The position numbers were made by a program, and so were the translations under genes. Shown here piece by piece: positions 33,820 to 44,753 of a DNA stretch of 64,000 nt (position 1 is the stretch's first letter; each line of letters begins with the position of its first letter). Where the stretch lies: positions 372,001-436,000 of the forward strand of contig NZ_JAPWKF010000007.1 in NCBI RefSeq assembly GCF_028283685.1, given 5' to 3'. The notes beneath the pieces were generated by a model. It saw only the letters and a program-made list of their open reading frames with translations. It had not been told where the DNA came from and made no database searches. Origin of the DNA: Edaphobacter sp. GTDB lineage: Bacteria; Acidobacteriota; Terriglobia; Terriglobales; Acidobacteriaceae.

Positions 33820-34837
33820 CTCGGGCAGCTCTTCGGGGAGGGTTTCGATCTCCTGGAGGAGCGGGGTGTGGTTATGGGTGCGGATGCGGTGGAGGAGAAA
33901 GATGATGCCGCCGGCTCCGGTGACGGAGACGAGCATCCAGGCGTGGATGGCGAGGCCGAAGACGGCTGCGTTGGCCTGGGGGGCTCCGTGGCTGACGAGG
34001 GCGCTCTTGGTGGCCCACTCGAAGGGGCCGATGGCTCCGGGGGAGCTGGGAAGCATGTAGGAGAGGTTGGCGAAGGAGACGGCTTCCCAGGGGCCGAGGG
34101 CGTCGGTGGACAGGCCGATGAGTCGGGCGGCGGAGACGAAGATCATGCCCTCGCAGAACCAGACGATGAAGCTCTGCAGAAGGAGGGTCGCGCTGCCGGC
34201 GATGCCGAGCTGGCGGAGGGTCTCGATGGCCATGAGCAGCCAGTGCTCGAGCTTTTGGACGAGCTTGTGGGCGGGGAGCGCGGCGAAGAGCTTTTTGAAG
34301 GGGGCTTCGAGGTGCGCGGCTCCGAACATGAGGACGAAGAGGCCGATGACGGAGATGACGACGGCGGCATCGGCGGCGTGGCGGATCTTTTCGGGGAGAT
34401 CGCGACCCATGGTGGCGATGAAGATGAGGCCGTACGACGAAGATGTCGAGGAGCTTTTCGAGGATGACGGTAGAGAGGATGGCCGAGGGCGAGGCTCCGA
34501 GATCGGCGGAGTAGGTGAAGACACGCATGATGTCGCCGATGCGGAAGGGCAGGATGTTGTTGGCGGCCAGCGAGGTCATCAGGACGCGGGCGCAGACCTG
34601 AAAGCCGGAGCCGCTGGGGCGCATCATGCGGGTCCAGCGAAGGCAGCGCAGGGTGTAGCCGGCGAGGGTGAAGCCGAGGACACCGGCGATCCAGATTGGG
34701 TGCTCGAAGCGGAGCGAGCGGAACTCGGAGGGGTGGATTCCACGGAAGGTATACCAGAGGAAGAAGGCGCTGACGAGAAGGCCCGGGACGGTTTTGATGA
34801 GATTACGGCTGCGGGTCTGGGGCGTCTTCTGGGTCAT
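33817..34837 (-). pseudogene. Lysylphosphatidylglycerol-synthase-type membrane flippase, frameshifted
   Basis: Two frames together encode one membrane protein of about 330 residues. The N-terminal half (34837 to about 34435) reads MTQKTPQTRSRNLIKTVPGL ... LSTVILEKLLDIFVV. The C-terminal half (about 34433 to 33817) continues in another frame with YGLIFIATMGRDLPEKIRHA and membrane helices up to LHRIRTHNHTP. The family (UPF0104/AglD-like, MprF transmembrane domain) is thought to move lipids or modify lipid carriers. The break lies at GTCGTACGG (34431-34440) and needs one base removed or two added. It may be a true mutation or an error. Confidence 0.75.
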
Positions 34838-35153
34838 CGAGGCGTGGAAAACCGTCCGGCGTGGAATCGGAAGTGCAAGTACAGGAGTGTCTTATTGTAA
34901 CCAAGTCAAATGATACGGACGGCTGTAGACCAAATGGGCTGTGGGCGCGTCCTATATGGCATCGGATGTCGCAGGACATGGCAGGAGAGGTTAGATTAGC
35001 GTCTAACCTGCGTCTTCAGACAGGCTGGTTTCAGGCGGCCTGAATCGATGATGAAAGACTTTCGGCAACGCCGTTGTAAGCTTCCGGCAAGGAAGCATTT
35101 GCCAGGATGGACCAATCGAAGCTGAGACCGCGATAGCGGCAGGAGCGTATTGT
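34838..35153. other. Intergenic stretch between divergent membrane-protein genes
   Basis: About 315 bases that must carry promoters for both the flippase-like gene (minus) and the gene at 35154 (plus). It contains the perfect inverted repeat GGTTAGA-TTAGCG-TCTAACC at 34989-35008. I see no gene. Confidence 0.5.
34989..35008. promoter_or_regulatory. Perfect 7-bp inverted repeat between divergent genes
   Basis: GGTTAGA-TTAGCG-TCTAACC, roughly midway between the two starts. It could be an operator; no regulator gene is next to it. Confidence 0.3.
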
Positions 35154-36806
35154 TTGGCGACACCCGTACTCGCTCGACCGGGCCTAACCGGGAAGTTCAT
35201 TGCATCGCAGGCACAGGAGAGACGTCGCTATGCTCTTTGCCTGATTTCGGCGCTGACGGCGGTGGCCCTGGTCATCCATGGATTTCATCCCTTTGCCGAG
35301 GACGGCGGCCTTTATCTGGCTGGGGTGAAGCGGGTTCTGGACCCCTCTCTTTATCAAGTGAACGGCGATTTTGTGATGGGGCACCTGCGGTTCTCGGTGT
35401 TTGCGCCTGTGGTGGCTGCGCTGGTGCGGATGTCGGGTCTGGGGCTGGAGACGGTGGTCTTTCTGCTTCACCTGGCGAGCATATGGCTGACGCTGGCGGC
35501 GGCGTGGATGCTGGCGAGCCGGTGCTTCCGCAGCACGACAGAGCGGACGGCGGCGGTGACGCTGCTGGCGGTGTGGCTGACGCTTCCGATTGCCGGGACC
35601 TCGCTGATGCTGATGGACCCGTATGTGACGGGGCGCAGCGTTTCGACTCCGATGACGATCTTTGCGCTGGTGGGGGCGGTGGACTTCCTGCGGTCGACGC
35701 GGATGGAGGGACGCTGGAACTGGCGCGCTCTGGCGATGGCGTGCGCTGCTTTGGCAGTGGCCGCGGCGGTGCATCCGCTGATGGCGGCGTATGGCTTTGG
35801 CTGCGTGCTGACGCTGGCGGCGGCGGCGACACCGGAGCGGCGCGGGGTGAGGATCGGCGCAATGGTGGGGCTGACGGCCTCGGCTGTGGCGGCGGCGATG
35901 GTGCTGCGGCTGGTGGCGCAGCCGGAGTCGAGCTCTTATCAGGCCGTGGCGATGTCGCGGTACTACTGGTTTCTGAGCCAGTGGCACTGGTATGAGCTGG
36001 TGGGAGCGGTGGCTCCGCTGATGATTCTGGGGGCAGTTGCGTGGATGCGGCGGGGCAACCGCGGCAGCGCACAGCGCGAACTGGCCACGATGGGCGTGAC
36101 GGCGGGGACGATTGCGCTGCTGATCGCGGTGCTGTTTGCGCGGGTGCATTCGACCAACCACCTGGTGGCGCGGATGCAGCCGATGCGGATCTTTCAGCTG
36201 ATCTACGTGGTGATGATCCTGTTTGTGGGCGCGGCGATGTCGCGCTGGATGGGGCGGCGTGCGCTGCGCTGGGTGGGCGTCTTCGCGATGCTGGCGACGA
36301 TCATGTTCGTGGTGGAACGGAAGACGTTTCCGGCGTCGGACAGGATTGAGATCGCAGAGGACCGCGAGGGACCGGAGAACAGCTGGGTGCAGGCGTTCGA
36401 GTGGATCCGCACGAATACCCCAAAGGACGCTGTGTTTGCCCTGGACGCCGACTACATTACGCAGTCCGGCGAGGATGCGCAGGGCTTCCGCGCGATTGCG
36501 GAGCGCAGCGCGTTGCCGGACTACTCCAAGGACGGAGGCGAGGCGGCGATTACGCCGACGCTGTCGGAGGAGTGGAAGTCGGGCGAAGAGGCGCAGGCTC
36601 GCCTAAGCGAGCGTACGGATTCGGAACGCGTCACGATGCTGGCGAGCAAGGGCGTGGGCTGGGTGGTGCTGGCGCATGGAGCACAAACCGGCTTTGCGTG
36701 CGCTTACTCGAACGCGATGGTGAAGGTATGCCGGCTGCCGGAGGGAATGGATGCGCTGCGGGTGAGCCTAAGGCCACCGGCTATCGCGGCGCCGACGCAG
36801 CGATAG
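35154..36806 (+). CDS. Polytopic membrane protein, GT-C-like, unknown function
   Basis: A 550-residue protein with about ten predicted helices between residues 25 and 395 and a soluble C-terminal part. The first periplasmic loop has HGFHPFAEDGGLYLAG, an acidic motif in the place where GT-C glycosyltransferases keep catalytic Asp or Glu. The C-terminal part contains EWIRTNTPKDAVFALDADYI and SGEDAQGFRAIAERSALPDY, a pattern found in uncharacterised membrane proteins of this kind. Start TTG 35154 has AGGAG (35141-35145) 8 bases before it; no ATG is better placed. The convergent gene at 36836 is also a GT-C-type enzyme, so both may build surface glycans. Confidence 0.6.
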   Translation: MATPVLARPGLTGKFIASQAQERRRYALCLISALTAVALVIHGFHPFAEDGGLYLAGVKRVLDPSLYQVNGDFVMGHLRFSVFAPVVAALVRMSGLGLETVVFLLHLASIWLTLAAAWMLASRCFRSTTERTAAVTLLAVWLTLPIAGTSLMLMDPYVTGRSVSTPMTIFALVGAVDFLRSTRMEGRWNWRALAMACAALAVAAAVHPLMAAYGFGCVLTLAAAATPERRGVRIGAMVGLTASAVAAAMVLRLVAQPESSSYQAVAMSRYYWFLSQWHWYELVGAVAPLMILGAVAWMRRGNRGSAQRELATMGVTAGTIALLIAVLFARVHSTNHLVARMQPMRIFQLIYVVMILFVGAAMSRWMGRRALRWVGVFAMLATIMFVVERKTFPASDRIEIAEDREGPENSWVQAFEWIRTNTPKDAVFALDADYITQSGEDAQGFRAIAERSALPDYSKDGGEAAITPTLSEEWKSGEEAQARLSERTDSERVTMLASKGVGWVVLAHGAQTGFACAYSNAMVKVCRLPEGMDALRVSLRPPAIAAPTQR

Positions 36807-36835
36807 TTCGTCCGCTTCGTGCTGCAGCTTCAGGT

Positions 36836-38272
36836 TCAGGATAGTTGTGCGGGACTGGATGCGGGGCGGTCGCGGAGGATGGCGGCGGCCCAGAGCTGCA
36901 GCAACGGGAAGAGCTCGAGCGTGTAGCGCGGCTCGGAGTTGTCGAGGTTGAGCAGCATGGCGCAGCGCAAGAGCACAAAGGCAATGGTTGCAAAGGCGAG
37001 CGCGGCGTGTCCGTTCCAACGCTGGCGACGCCAGCACCAGAGGCCGTAGAGGCCAAGCAATAGATAGGCGAGGTTGAGCAAGGCATAGGCGAGGACGAGC
37101 GCGGTGCGCCTGGGCTGCGTCTTCCACTGCCACCAGTGGAGGGGGACCTCCATCATTTCGACGCGGGGCCGCAGGAGCATGTCGGCGAGCCGGGCGAAGG
37201 GCATGGCGAGGTAGTAGCGGACGGGATCGTCGGCGATGCGCTCGTCGGCGAGCTTGTCGAAGGCCTGCTCGATGGCGGGGTTGGTGTTGTTGTTATTAGC
37301 GTTGTAGGTGGTAAGCAGCGCATCGACCTGGTTGTACTGCTGGTCGCTGTCGAAGGCGCGGGAGGGGATGTCGTCGATGTTGATGTCGTCGGAGTCCCAG
37401 TTCCAGTAGACGTTCTCGGTGGAGGAGAAGTCGATGGCCCAGGTGCGGTACCAGCGCTGGAAGCCGAGGTAGACGGGTTCGCCGGGATCGGTGGCGTAGC
37501 GGGGGGCCAGCGGCTGGATGACGTGGAAGGTGCGCCAGTTGCGGATGGTCCAGGGCACTAGCGGAAGAAGGACGCAGATGGAGGCGGCCACGATGGGAAC
37601 GACGCGGGAGAGTCTGCGCGGTTCGGTGAAGGGCGTGGCTAGCCAGATCATGGCGGGTACAACGGCGGCGGCGAGCAGGCCCTGCTCGGGGCGCAGCAGG
37701 ATGGAGTAGGAGAGGGCCGCGGTGACGATCCAGAGCCAGCGGTTCCAGGAGGCACCGGCGGCACGCCAGCGCTCGAGCGCATAGAAGGCGAGGGCGATGC
37801 AGAAGAGGGTGAGGGTCTCGGTGAGCGGGGCGGCGACGTAGTTGGCGGTGAAGGGGCAGAGGACGCCGAGCCACAGCGCGAGAAGGCCTGCGCGGTTGCC
37901 GAAGACGCGGCGGGCGAGATCGGCGATGAGCAGGCAGGTGAGCAGATCGATGACGGCCTGCACGAGCATGACCTGGAAGTAACAGTCGGGTCCGAAGAGT
38001 TTGAAACAGAGCGCGAGAAAGATGGGATAGCCGGGCAGGCGGATGAGCGTGGGGACGGCTCCGGTATCGGTACGGGCAAAGCCGTAGACGCCAAACTGCA
38101 TCCAATTCTTCGCGATGTCGCCGTAGAGGAGGGTGTCTCCTGCAACGCGTGCGGCGTTGGTGATGAAGGCGATGCGCAGGGCGAGACCGAGGGCCAGGGG
38201 GGCTCCGATTGCAGTACGCGATCTCGCTCTTGACTCTGCCATGTAGGAGCATGATAACCGGAGGCTTGACAC
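36836..38272 (-). CDS. Family 39-type (GT-C) membrane glycosyltransferase
   Basis: A 478-residue integral-membrane protein with about 10-11 helices. The first loop has GDTLLYGDIAKNW, with the acidic residues expected in PMT/ArnT-like enzymes that use lipid-linked sugars on the outer face of the inner membrane; RLPGYPIFLALCFKLFG follows. The long soluble loop with NVYWNWDSDDIN may be the acceptor side. The GTG start at 38272 has AGGTC 5 bases before it; ATG 38242 (MAESRARS) is an alternative without a ribosome-binding site. It is divergent from the large polysaccharide enzyme at 38354. The acceptor is unknown. Confidence 0.75.
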   Translation of the reverse strand: MSSLRLSCSYMAESRARSRTAIGAPLALGLALRIAFITNAARVAGDTLLYGDIAKNWMQFGVYGFARTDTGAVPTLIRLPGYPIFLALCFKLFGPDCYFQVMLVQAVIDLLTCLLIADLARRVFGNRAGLLALWLGVLCPFTANYVAAPLTETLTLFCIALAFYALERWRAAGASWNRWLWIVTAALSYSILLRPEQGLLAAAVVPAMIWLATPFTEPRRLSRVVPIVAASICVLLPLVPWTIRNWRTFHVIQPLAPRYATDPGEPVYLGFQRWYRTWAIDFSSTENVYWNWDSDDINIDDIPSRAFDSDQQYNQVDALLTTYNANNNNTNPAIEQAFDKLADERIADDPVRYYLAMPFARLADMLLRPRVEMMEVPLHWWQWKTQPRRTALVLAYALLNLAYLLLGLYGLWCWRRQRWNGHAALAFATIAFVLLRCAMLLNLDNSEPRYTLELFPLLQLWAAAILRDRPASSPAQLS

Positions 38273-38353
38273 ACTTTGACCTGCGTTGACTGGACTGAGG
38301 GGCGTGCATAGGATGGCAGAAGGTCTTCACACGCAGGGAGGCCGTCTCTCCCT

Positions 38354-41300
38354 ATGAGCAAACCGATCTTTTACGATCCGCAAAAAAAGCGTTGGAAGCG
38401 ACTTCGGATCGTCTTCGACATTCTGGCCCTTTGCGGGCTGGTGATCGGCACCATCTTCCTGATCGGCCTGATGCGAATGCGGCCGCTGCCGGAGCTGCTG
38501 CTGGCCTCGCAGAAGAGGAACTATCGCACGCTGGCCAACCAGCAGCTGACGAAGCAGCAGAAGCTGAGGCGGTCGGCGCATCGGAAGACGGATACGAAGC
38601 CTTCGGACGTTCCGCTGAACTCGGGCGAGGGCCTGCGCGCGGCGTACTACGTCGAGGATGACCCGGCGAGCTTCTCGTCGCTGCGTCAGCATATCTCGCA
38701 GATCGACATCCTGTTCCCGGAGTGGCTGCACGTCGTCTCGGCTGAAGGCAACCTGATGTCGTACAGCCTGGACAACCGGCCGTACCGCGTGGTGAACAAC
38801 AAAACGATTGCGCCGGTGGATCGCGACAGCAAGGTGGCTTCGACGATTGCGTTGAACCATGTGAATCTCGATGTGCTTCCGCTGGTGAATAACTACGATC
38901 CGGTGCAAGGCATGTTTCTGCCCGAGATAGGCCAGTTCCTTCTGAACGAGCAGGCACGGGCGAACTTCCGCAGGCAGGCGGACGCGTTCCTGGCGGCGAA
39001 CCCGAGCTATCGCGGCCTGTCGATCGACTTCGAGGCGATTCCGACGGAGGCACAGCCGGGATTCAAGGCTCTGATGGCGGAGCTGTACGACGACTTTCAT
39101 GCGCGTAACCTGCGGCTTTATATCAACGTGCCGGTGCATGACGACGACTTCGACCTGAAGTTCCTGGCCGACCACTCCGATGGGCTGATGCTGATGAACT
39201 ACGACGAGCATGAGAGTGACTCGGAGCCGGGAGCGATCGCATCGCAGGACTGGTTCATCGACAACCTGAAGGCGGCGCTGAAGGTGGTTCCCAAGGAAAA
39301 GATCATCTGCGCGCTGGGCAGCTATGGATACGACTGGACGACCACGCTGCCGGCGCCGACGAAGAAGGGCAGGAAGGCCGCGCCGGGAAAGGTGATCTCT
39401 TCGGTGCCGCTTTCGACGCAGGAGGCGTGGCAGGCGGCGTATGACTCGGACTCACAGATCGACCTGGACGACGATACGCTGAATGTCCACTTCGCCTATG
39501 ACGATGAGGATGCGCACGTTCGTCACAATGTCTGGTTCCTGGATGCGGTGACGGTGCTGAACCAGATGCGCGCGGCGCGTGAGCTGGGCATCCAGACGTA
39601 TGCGCTGTGGCGTCTGGGGCAGGAAGACAACTCGTTGTGGAAGATCTGGGATTCGCCGATGCACGCGGACCCGAACAAGGATCTTGTGCATGTGGAGCCT
39701 GGGTATGACGTCGATACCGAGGGCGAGGGCGACATTCTTCGCGTGACGCGCAAGCCTCAGAACGGCGAGCGCGACGTGACGATGGACGATGACAAATCGA
39801 TCCCGCAGCAGTACCGGATGGTGCTGCAGGAGTCGATGCACTCGTATCCGCTGTCGTACACGGTGACGCAGTATGGGTATCACCCGCGGAAGGTGGCGCT
39901 GTCGTTTGACGATGGGCCTGACCCGGAGTGGACGCCAAAGATCCTCGACATCCTGAAGAAGTACAACGTGAAGGGCGCGTTCTTCATGATCGGCGAGGAG
40001 GCCGAGAAGTACGTCGGCACGATGCAGCGGGTGTATCGCGAAGGGCACGAGATTGGAAACCACAGCTTTACGCATCCGGACATCGCCGCGATCTCGAATG
40101 CGCAGGTGGACCTGCAGCTGAACCTGACGGAGCGGCTGTTTGCGGCGAAGCTGGGTGTGCAGCCGCTGTACTTCCGTCCACCGTACTCGATTGACCAGGA
40201 GCCGGATACGAACGACCAGGCGGCACCGGTGGACCGTATCCAGGGACTTGGGTATGTGATTATCGGCGACAAGATCGACACCAACGACTGGGACGAGAAT
40301 CCGCGCAAGACGCCGAAGGAGATTACCGACAGCGTCTTCGAGCAGTTCGCCATGATGGAGAAGAAGGCGTGGATGCGGGGCTCGATTATCCTGCTGCACG
40401 ACGGCGGCGGAGACCGGACGGCGACGGTCGCGGCGCTGCCGGTGCTGATCGAGACGCTGCGCGCGAAGGGCTACGAGATTGTTCCGGTATCGGAGCTGGT
40501 GGGCAAGACGCGGGCCGAGGTGATGCCTGCCCTGACGCCGAAGCAGCGCTGGCAGGCGATGGTCGATTCGGTTGCCTTCTTCGTCTTCGGATTCTTCAAC
40601 AACTTTGTGGTGGGCGTGTTCTTTGTCGGGGACGTGCTGATGAGCGGACGGCTGATCATCATCGGCGTGTGCGCGGTGATCGATCGTCTGCGTACACGCA
40701 AGAACTATGCCGGGCCGGAGTACGCTCCGCGGGTTGCGGTGCTGATTCCGGCGTACAACGAAGAGAAGGTCATCGTGCGGACGATCCGCTCGGTGATGAT
40801 GTCGAACTACAAGAACATTCGCATCATCGTGATCGACGACGGATCGACGGACAGGACGCTGGAGGTTGCGCGCGAGGCGTATCCGGCGGAGATCGCTTCG
40901 GGAAGAGTGACGATTCTAACCAAGCCGAACGGCGGCAAGGCGGAGGCGCTGAACTTTGCGCTGGAGCATACGGATGAGGAGATCTACGTCGGCATCGACG
41001 CGGATGGCGTGATTGCGCACGATGCGATCACGCGCCTGGTACCGCACTTCGCGAATCCGAAGATCGGCGCGGTGGCGGGCAATGCGAAGGTGGGCAACCG
41101 CGTGAACCTGTGGACGCGGTGGCAGGCGCTGGAGTACATCACGAGCCAGAACTTCGAGCGTCGCGCGCTGGATCTGTTCGACGTGGTGATGGTGGTGCCG
41201 GGCGCGATCGGCGCGTGGCGTACCTCTGCCGTACATGCAGGCAAGGGCTACCACCCGGACACGGTGGCCGAAGATGCCGACCTGACGATGAATATTCTGG

Positions 41301-41881
41301 AGCAGGGTTACTCGGTGATCTACGAGGACCAGGCGCTGGCGTTTACCGAGGCGCCGGAGAACATGAACGGGCTGATGCGGCAGCGGTTCCGCTGGTCGTT
41401 CGGCATTCTGCAGGCGGTGTTCAAACATCGCGGCGCGATCAGGAAGCACAGGGCAATGGGGCTGTTTGCGCTGCCGAATATTGTGATCTTCCAGATCCTG
41501 CTACCGCTGGTGTCGCCGCTGATCGACCTGATGTTTGTGGCAGGCGTGATCGGCTACTTTATCGACAAGCACTTCCATCCAGAGTCGGCTTCGGCGGACA
41601 GCTTTCACAAGCTGCTGATCTTCTTCGCGGCGTTCCTGGTGATCGACTTCCTGACCTCGACGCTGGCGTTTGCACTGGAGAGGAAGCATCCGGCGAGCCG
41701 TGGGGATGCGTGGCTGCTGGTGCATATCTGGATTCAGCGGTTCACGTATCGGCAGGTGTTTTCGATTGTGCTGTTCAAGACGCTGAAGCGGGCGATCGAC
41801 GGCAAGCCGTTCAGCTGGGACAAGCTGGAGCGCACGGCGCAGATGTCGAAGCAGACGGAGGCTCTTACGGAGCAGCGGTAG
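38354..41881 (+). CDS. Three-domain polysaccharide enzyme: GH18-like, NodB deacetylase, GT2 synthase
   Basis: A 1175-residue membrane protein with three fused enzymes. After a membrane anchor (about 15-40) comes a GH18-like barrel (about 90-430) with the catalytic-type SIDFEAIP near 222. Then a NodB polysaccharide deacetylase domain (about 510-715) with SFDDGPDP near 516 and HSFTH near 570. After two helices a processive GT2 domain (about 785-1020) shows VLIPAYNEE, DDGSTD, DADGV, EDADLT and QRFRW, and further helices end the protein. This suggests synthesis, deacetylation and trimming of one beta-linked aminosugar polymer (chitin- or PNAG-like). A GGGAGG lies about 11 bases before ATG 38354. 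Confidence 0.9.
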   Translation: MSKPIFYDPQKKRWKRLRIVFDILALCGLVIGTIFLIGLMRMRPLPELLLASQKRNYRTLANQQLTKQQKLRRSAHRKTDTKPSDVPLNSGEGLRAAYYVEDDPASFSSLRQHISQIDILFPEWLHVVSAEGNLMSYSLDNRPYRVVNNKTIAPVDRDSKVASTIALNHVNLDVLPLVNNYDPVQGMFLPEIGQFLLNEQARANFRRQADAFLAANPSYRGLSIDFEAIPTEAQPGFKALMAELYDDFHARNLRLYINVPVHDDDFDLKFLADHSDGLMLMNYDEHESDSEPGAIASQDWFIDNLKAALKVVPKEKIICALGSYGYDWTTTLPAPTKKGRKAAPGKVISSVPLSTQEAWQAAYDSDSQIDLDDDTLNVHFAYDDEDAHVRHNVWFLDAVTVLNQMRAARELGIQTYALWRLGQEDNSLWKIWDSPMHADPNKDLVHVEPGYDVDTEGEGDILRVTRKPQNGERDVTMDDDKSIPQQYRMVLQESMHSYPLSYTVTQYGYHPRKVALSFDDGPDPEWTPKILDILKKYNVKGAFFMIGEEAEKYVGTMQRVYREGHEIGNHSFTHPDIAAISNAQVDLQLNLTERLFAAKLGVQPLYFRPPYSIDQEPDTNDQAAPVDRIQGLGYVIIGDKIDTNDWDENPRKTPKEITDSVFEQFAMMEKKAWMRGSIILLHDGGGDRTATVAALPVLIETLRAKGYEIVPVSELVGKTRAEVMPALTPKQRWQAMVDSVAFFVFGFFNNFVVGVFFVGDVLMSGRLIIIGVCAVIDRLRTRKNYAGPEYAPRVAVLIPAYNEEKVIVRTIRSVMMSNYKNIRIIVIDDGSTDRTLEVAREAYPAEIASGRVTILTKPNGGKAEALNFALEHTDEEIYVGIDADGVIAHDAITRLVPHFANPKIGAVAGNAKVGNRVNLWTRWQALEYITSQNFERRALDLFDVVMVVPGAIGAWRTSAVHAGKGYHPDTVAEDADLTMNILEQGYSVIYEDQALAFTEAPENMNGLMRQRFRWSFGILQAVFKHRGAIRKHRAMGLFALPNIVIFQILLPLVSPLIDLMFVAGVIGYFIDKHFHPESASADSFHKLLIFFAAFLVIDFLTSTLAFALERKHPASRGDAWLLVHIWIQRFTYRQVFSIVLFKTLKRAIDGKPFSWDKLERTAQMSKQTEALTEQR

Positions 41882-41901
41882 GCTTGGCGGAGAGTTTGTC
41901 G

Positions 41902-41936
41902 GAGAAGCGGATTCCTTCGCTGCGCTGCGGAATGAC
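41902..41936. repeat. Dispersed repeat, short type
   Basis: GAGAAGCGGATTCCTTCGCT then GCGCTGCGGAATGAC, just after the stop of the polysaccharide enzyme gene. Confidence 0.7.
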
Positions 41937-41958
41937 AACAAAAAGACTGCTAAAAAAT

Positions 41959-41993
41959 AAAGGCAGCCGCGAATCGAACTCGCGGCTGCCTTT
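41959..41993. terminator. Bidirectional terminator
   Basis: AAAGGCAGCCGCGA-ATCGAAC-TCGCGGCTGCCTTT is a perfect 14-bp stem, with TATTT after it on the plus strand and TATTTTTTAG after it on the minus strand. It lies between two convergent genes (ends at 41881 and 42007) and serves both. Confidence 0.88.
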
Positions 41994-42006
41994 TATTTGC
42001 TTTGGG

Positions 42007-43350
<1,344 letters not shown>

Positions 43351-43524
43351 GCTGGGTGAGACCCTTCCCTGTTGCAATTTTCCGTGGCCACGGAAGTTGC
43401 AGTATGAAAGAGCGTTGAAGGGCGATGCAAACAAAGTGCCCGTTTTTACAGGCGTAAACGGTAAAGGAGGGTTAGCGGTTACGTGTTTATGGCCGTTCGT
43501 CGTGGATATTGAATGTGTTGCACT

Positions 43525-44007
43525 TCAGTGATGGACGAGGTGAAAGCCTTCGTCTTTGTGGGGTAGCTCGAAGTACTTTGCGATGGCATAGAAGTCTTCA
43601 TCGGTCGTCTCGGCGAAGAAGAGACCTTCGGGCTTTTCGTGATTGCGGCGGTGCAGATTTTCGAGGCAGGCGGCCTCGGACAGAGAGAGGACGTGCAGAG
43701 CGTGCGGGGCCTCCGCCGTTTCGAAGAGGGATCGCACCCAGGCGCGTTCGCGGGCTGTATTGCCGGCGAAGTCGAGGACGACGGAGCTTCCGGTGCGCAG
43801 CGTGTCGATGAGGAGTGGGCCCATGACGGCGCGGCAGCGGCGGGACCACTTGAGGTAGTCGTCGAAGGAGCGGATGCCGTCGCTCAACTTCGACAACCAC
43901 ACGTCTTCGCAGAAGAGAACGGCCGGGGTGGAGGCTGCGATCTGGCGCGCGAGGGTTGTCTTGCCGGATGCGAGTCTTCCGCAGATGAAGTGCAGCGTTC
44001 CTGCCAT
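43525..44007 (-). CDS. Small P-loop ATPase/kinase
   Basis: A 160-residue AAA-type P-loop protein. Walker A is GRLASGKTTLAR at residues 10-21, and an aspartate in SSVVLDFAGN is a Walker B candidate. The LHRRNHEKPEG segment resembles the Arg-rich lid of small kinases that act on nucleotides, shikimate or antibiotics. The substrate is unknown. It lies 18 bases downstream of the DedA gene on the same strand, so the two are likely co-transcribed. Confidence 0.8.
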   Translation of the reverse strand: MAGTLHFICGRLASGKTTLARQIAASTPAVLFCEDVWLSKLSDGIRSFDDYLKWSRRCRAVMGPLLIDTLRTGSSVVLDFAGNTARERAWVRSLFETAEAPHALHVLSLSEAACLENLHRRNHEKPEGLFFAETTDEDFYAIAKYFELPHKDEGFHLVHH

Positions 44008-44025
44008 GGACGGCCTGCTATGAGG

Positions 44026-44664
44026 TTAGACGGCTTCGACCTTCACGCGGTTCTTCCAGTGGGTGTAGACGAACCAGGCGATGAAGGCGACGAGGACCAG
44101 CTCCACGCCGAGGTGGAAGCGGTGGAAGATCTCCTTGAAGCGCGGATCGGATTCCCAACGATCGCCGAGCTTCATGCCGACGTAGGCGAGGATGTAGCAC
44201 CAGGGCCAGGAGCCGAGAAAGGTATAGGTATGGAAGCGCAGCTGCGGCATCTTCGCGATACCGGCAGGCAGGGCGATGAAGGTGCGCACGACCGGAAGCA
44301 GGCGGGCGACGAGGACGGTGATACCGCCGAAGCGCTGAAAGAAGTGTTCGGTGCGGTCGAGGTCGTGGCGGCTGAGCAGAACGTAGCGGCCGAAGCGCTC
44401 GACGGCGGGGCGGCCTCCCCATGCACCGAGCCAGTAGGCGGGGATAGAGCCGAGGTTGCAGCCGATGGCCCCCGCAGTGGCGACCCAGAAGAGCTTCAGC
44501 TGACCGGTGTGCACCAGGTAGCCGGCGAAGGGCATGATGATCTCGGACGGCAGAGGGATGCAGGCGGACTCGATGCCCATGAGCAGGGCGACGCCGACGT
44601 AACCACCGGCAGAGATAACCGCAATAATGAAGCTGGCAAGGGCAGCAATGATCTTCTCGGACAT
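44026..44664 (-). CDS. DedA-family membrane protein
   Basis: A 212-residue inner-membrane protein of the DedA/VTT superfamily. It starts MSEKIIAALASFIIAVISAG and has the hallmark ESACIPLPSEIIMPFAGYLV, then LARLLPVVRTFIALPAGIAK (the conserved F/YxRxxPxxR-like motif) and LGSWPWCYILAYVGMKLG. Family members flip undecaprenyl phosphate or phosphatidylethanolamine across the membrane and affect membrane potential. Which lipid this one moves cannot be read from sequence. It is divergent from hemQ and is followed by the small ATPase gene. Confidence 0.93.
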   Translation of the reverse strand: MSEKIIAALASFIIAVISAGGYVGVALLMGIESACIPLPSEIIMPFAGYLVHTGQLKLFWVATAGAIGCNLGSIPAYWLGAWGGRPAVERFGRYVLLSRHDLDRTEHFFQRFGGITVLVARLLPVVRTFIALPAGIAKMPQLRFHTYTFLGSWPWCYILAYVGMKLGDRWESDPRFKEIFHRFHLGVELVLVAFIAWFVYTHWKNRVKVEAV

Positions 44665-44753
44665 GCAGCTTGAGTATAGCTGGCCCTCGCCGGAATGGCG
44701 GCAAGCGTGGAGAGCCCTGATGCGCTAGCATTAAAAGTGTTCAGGAGAGATCG

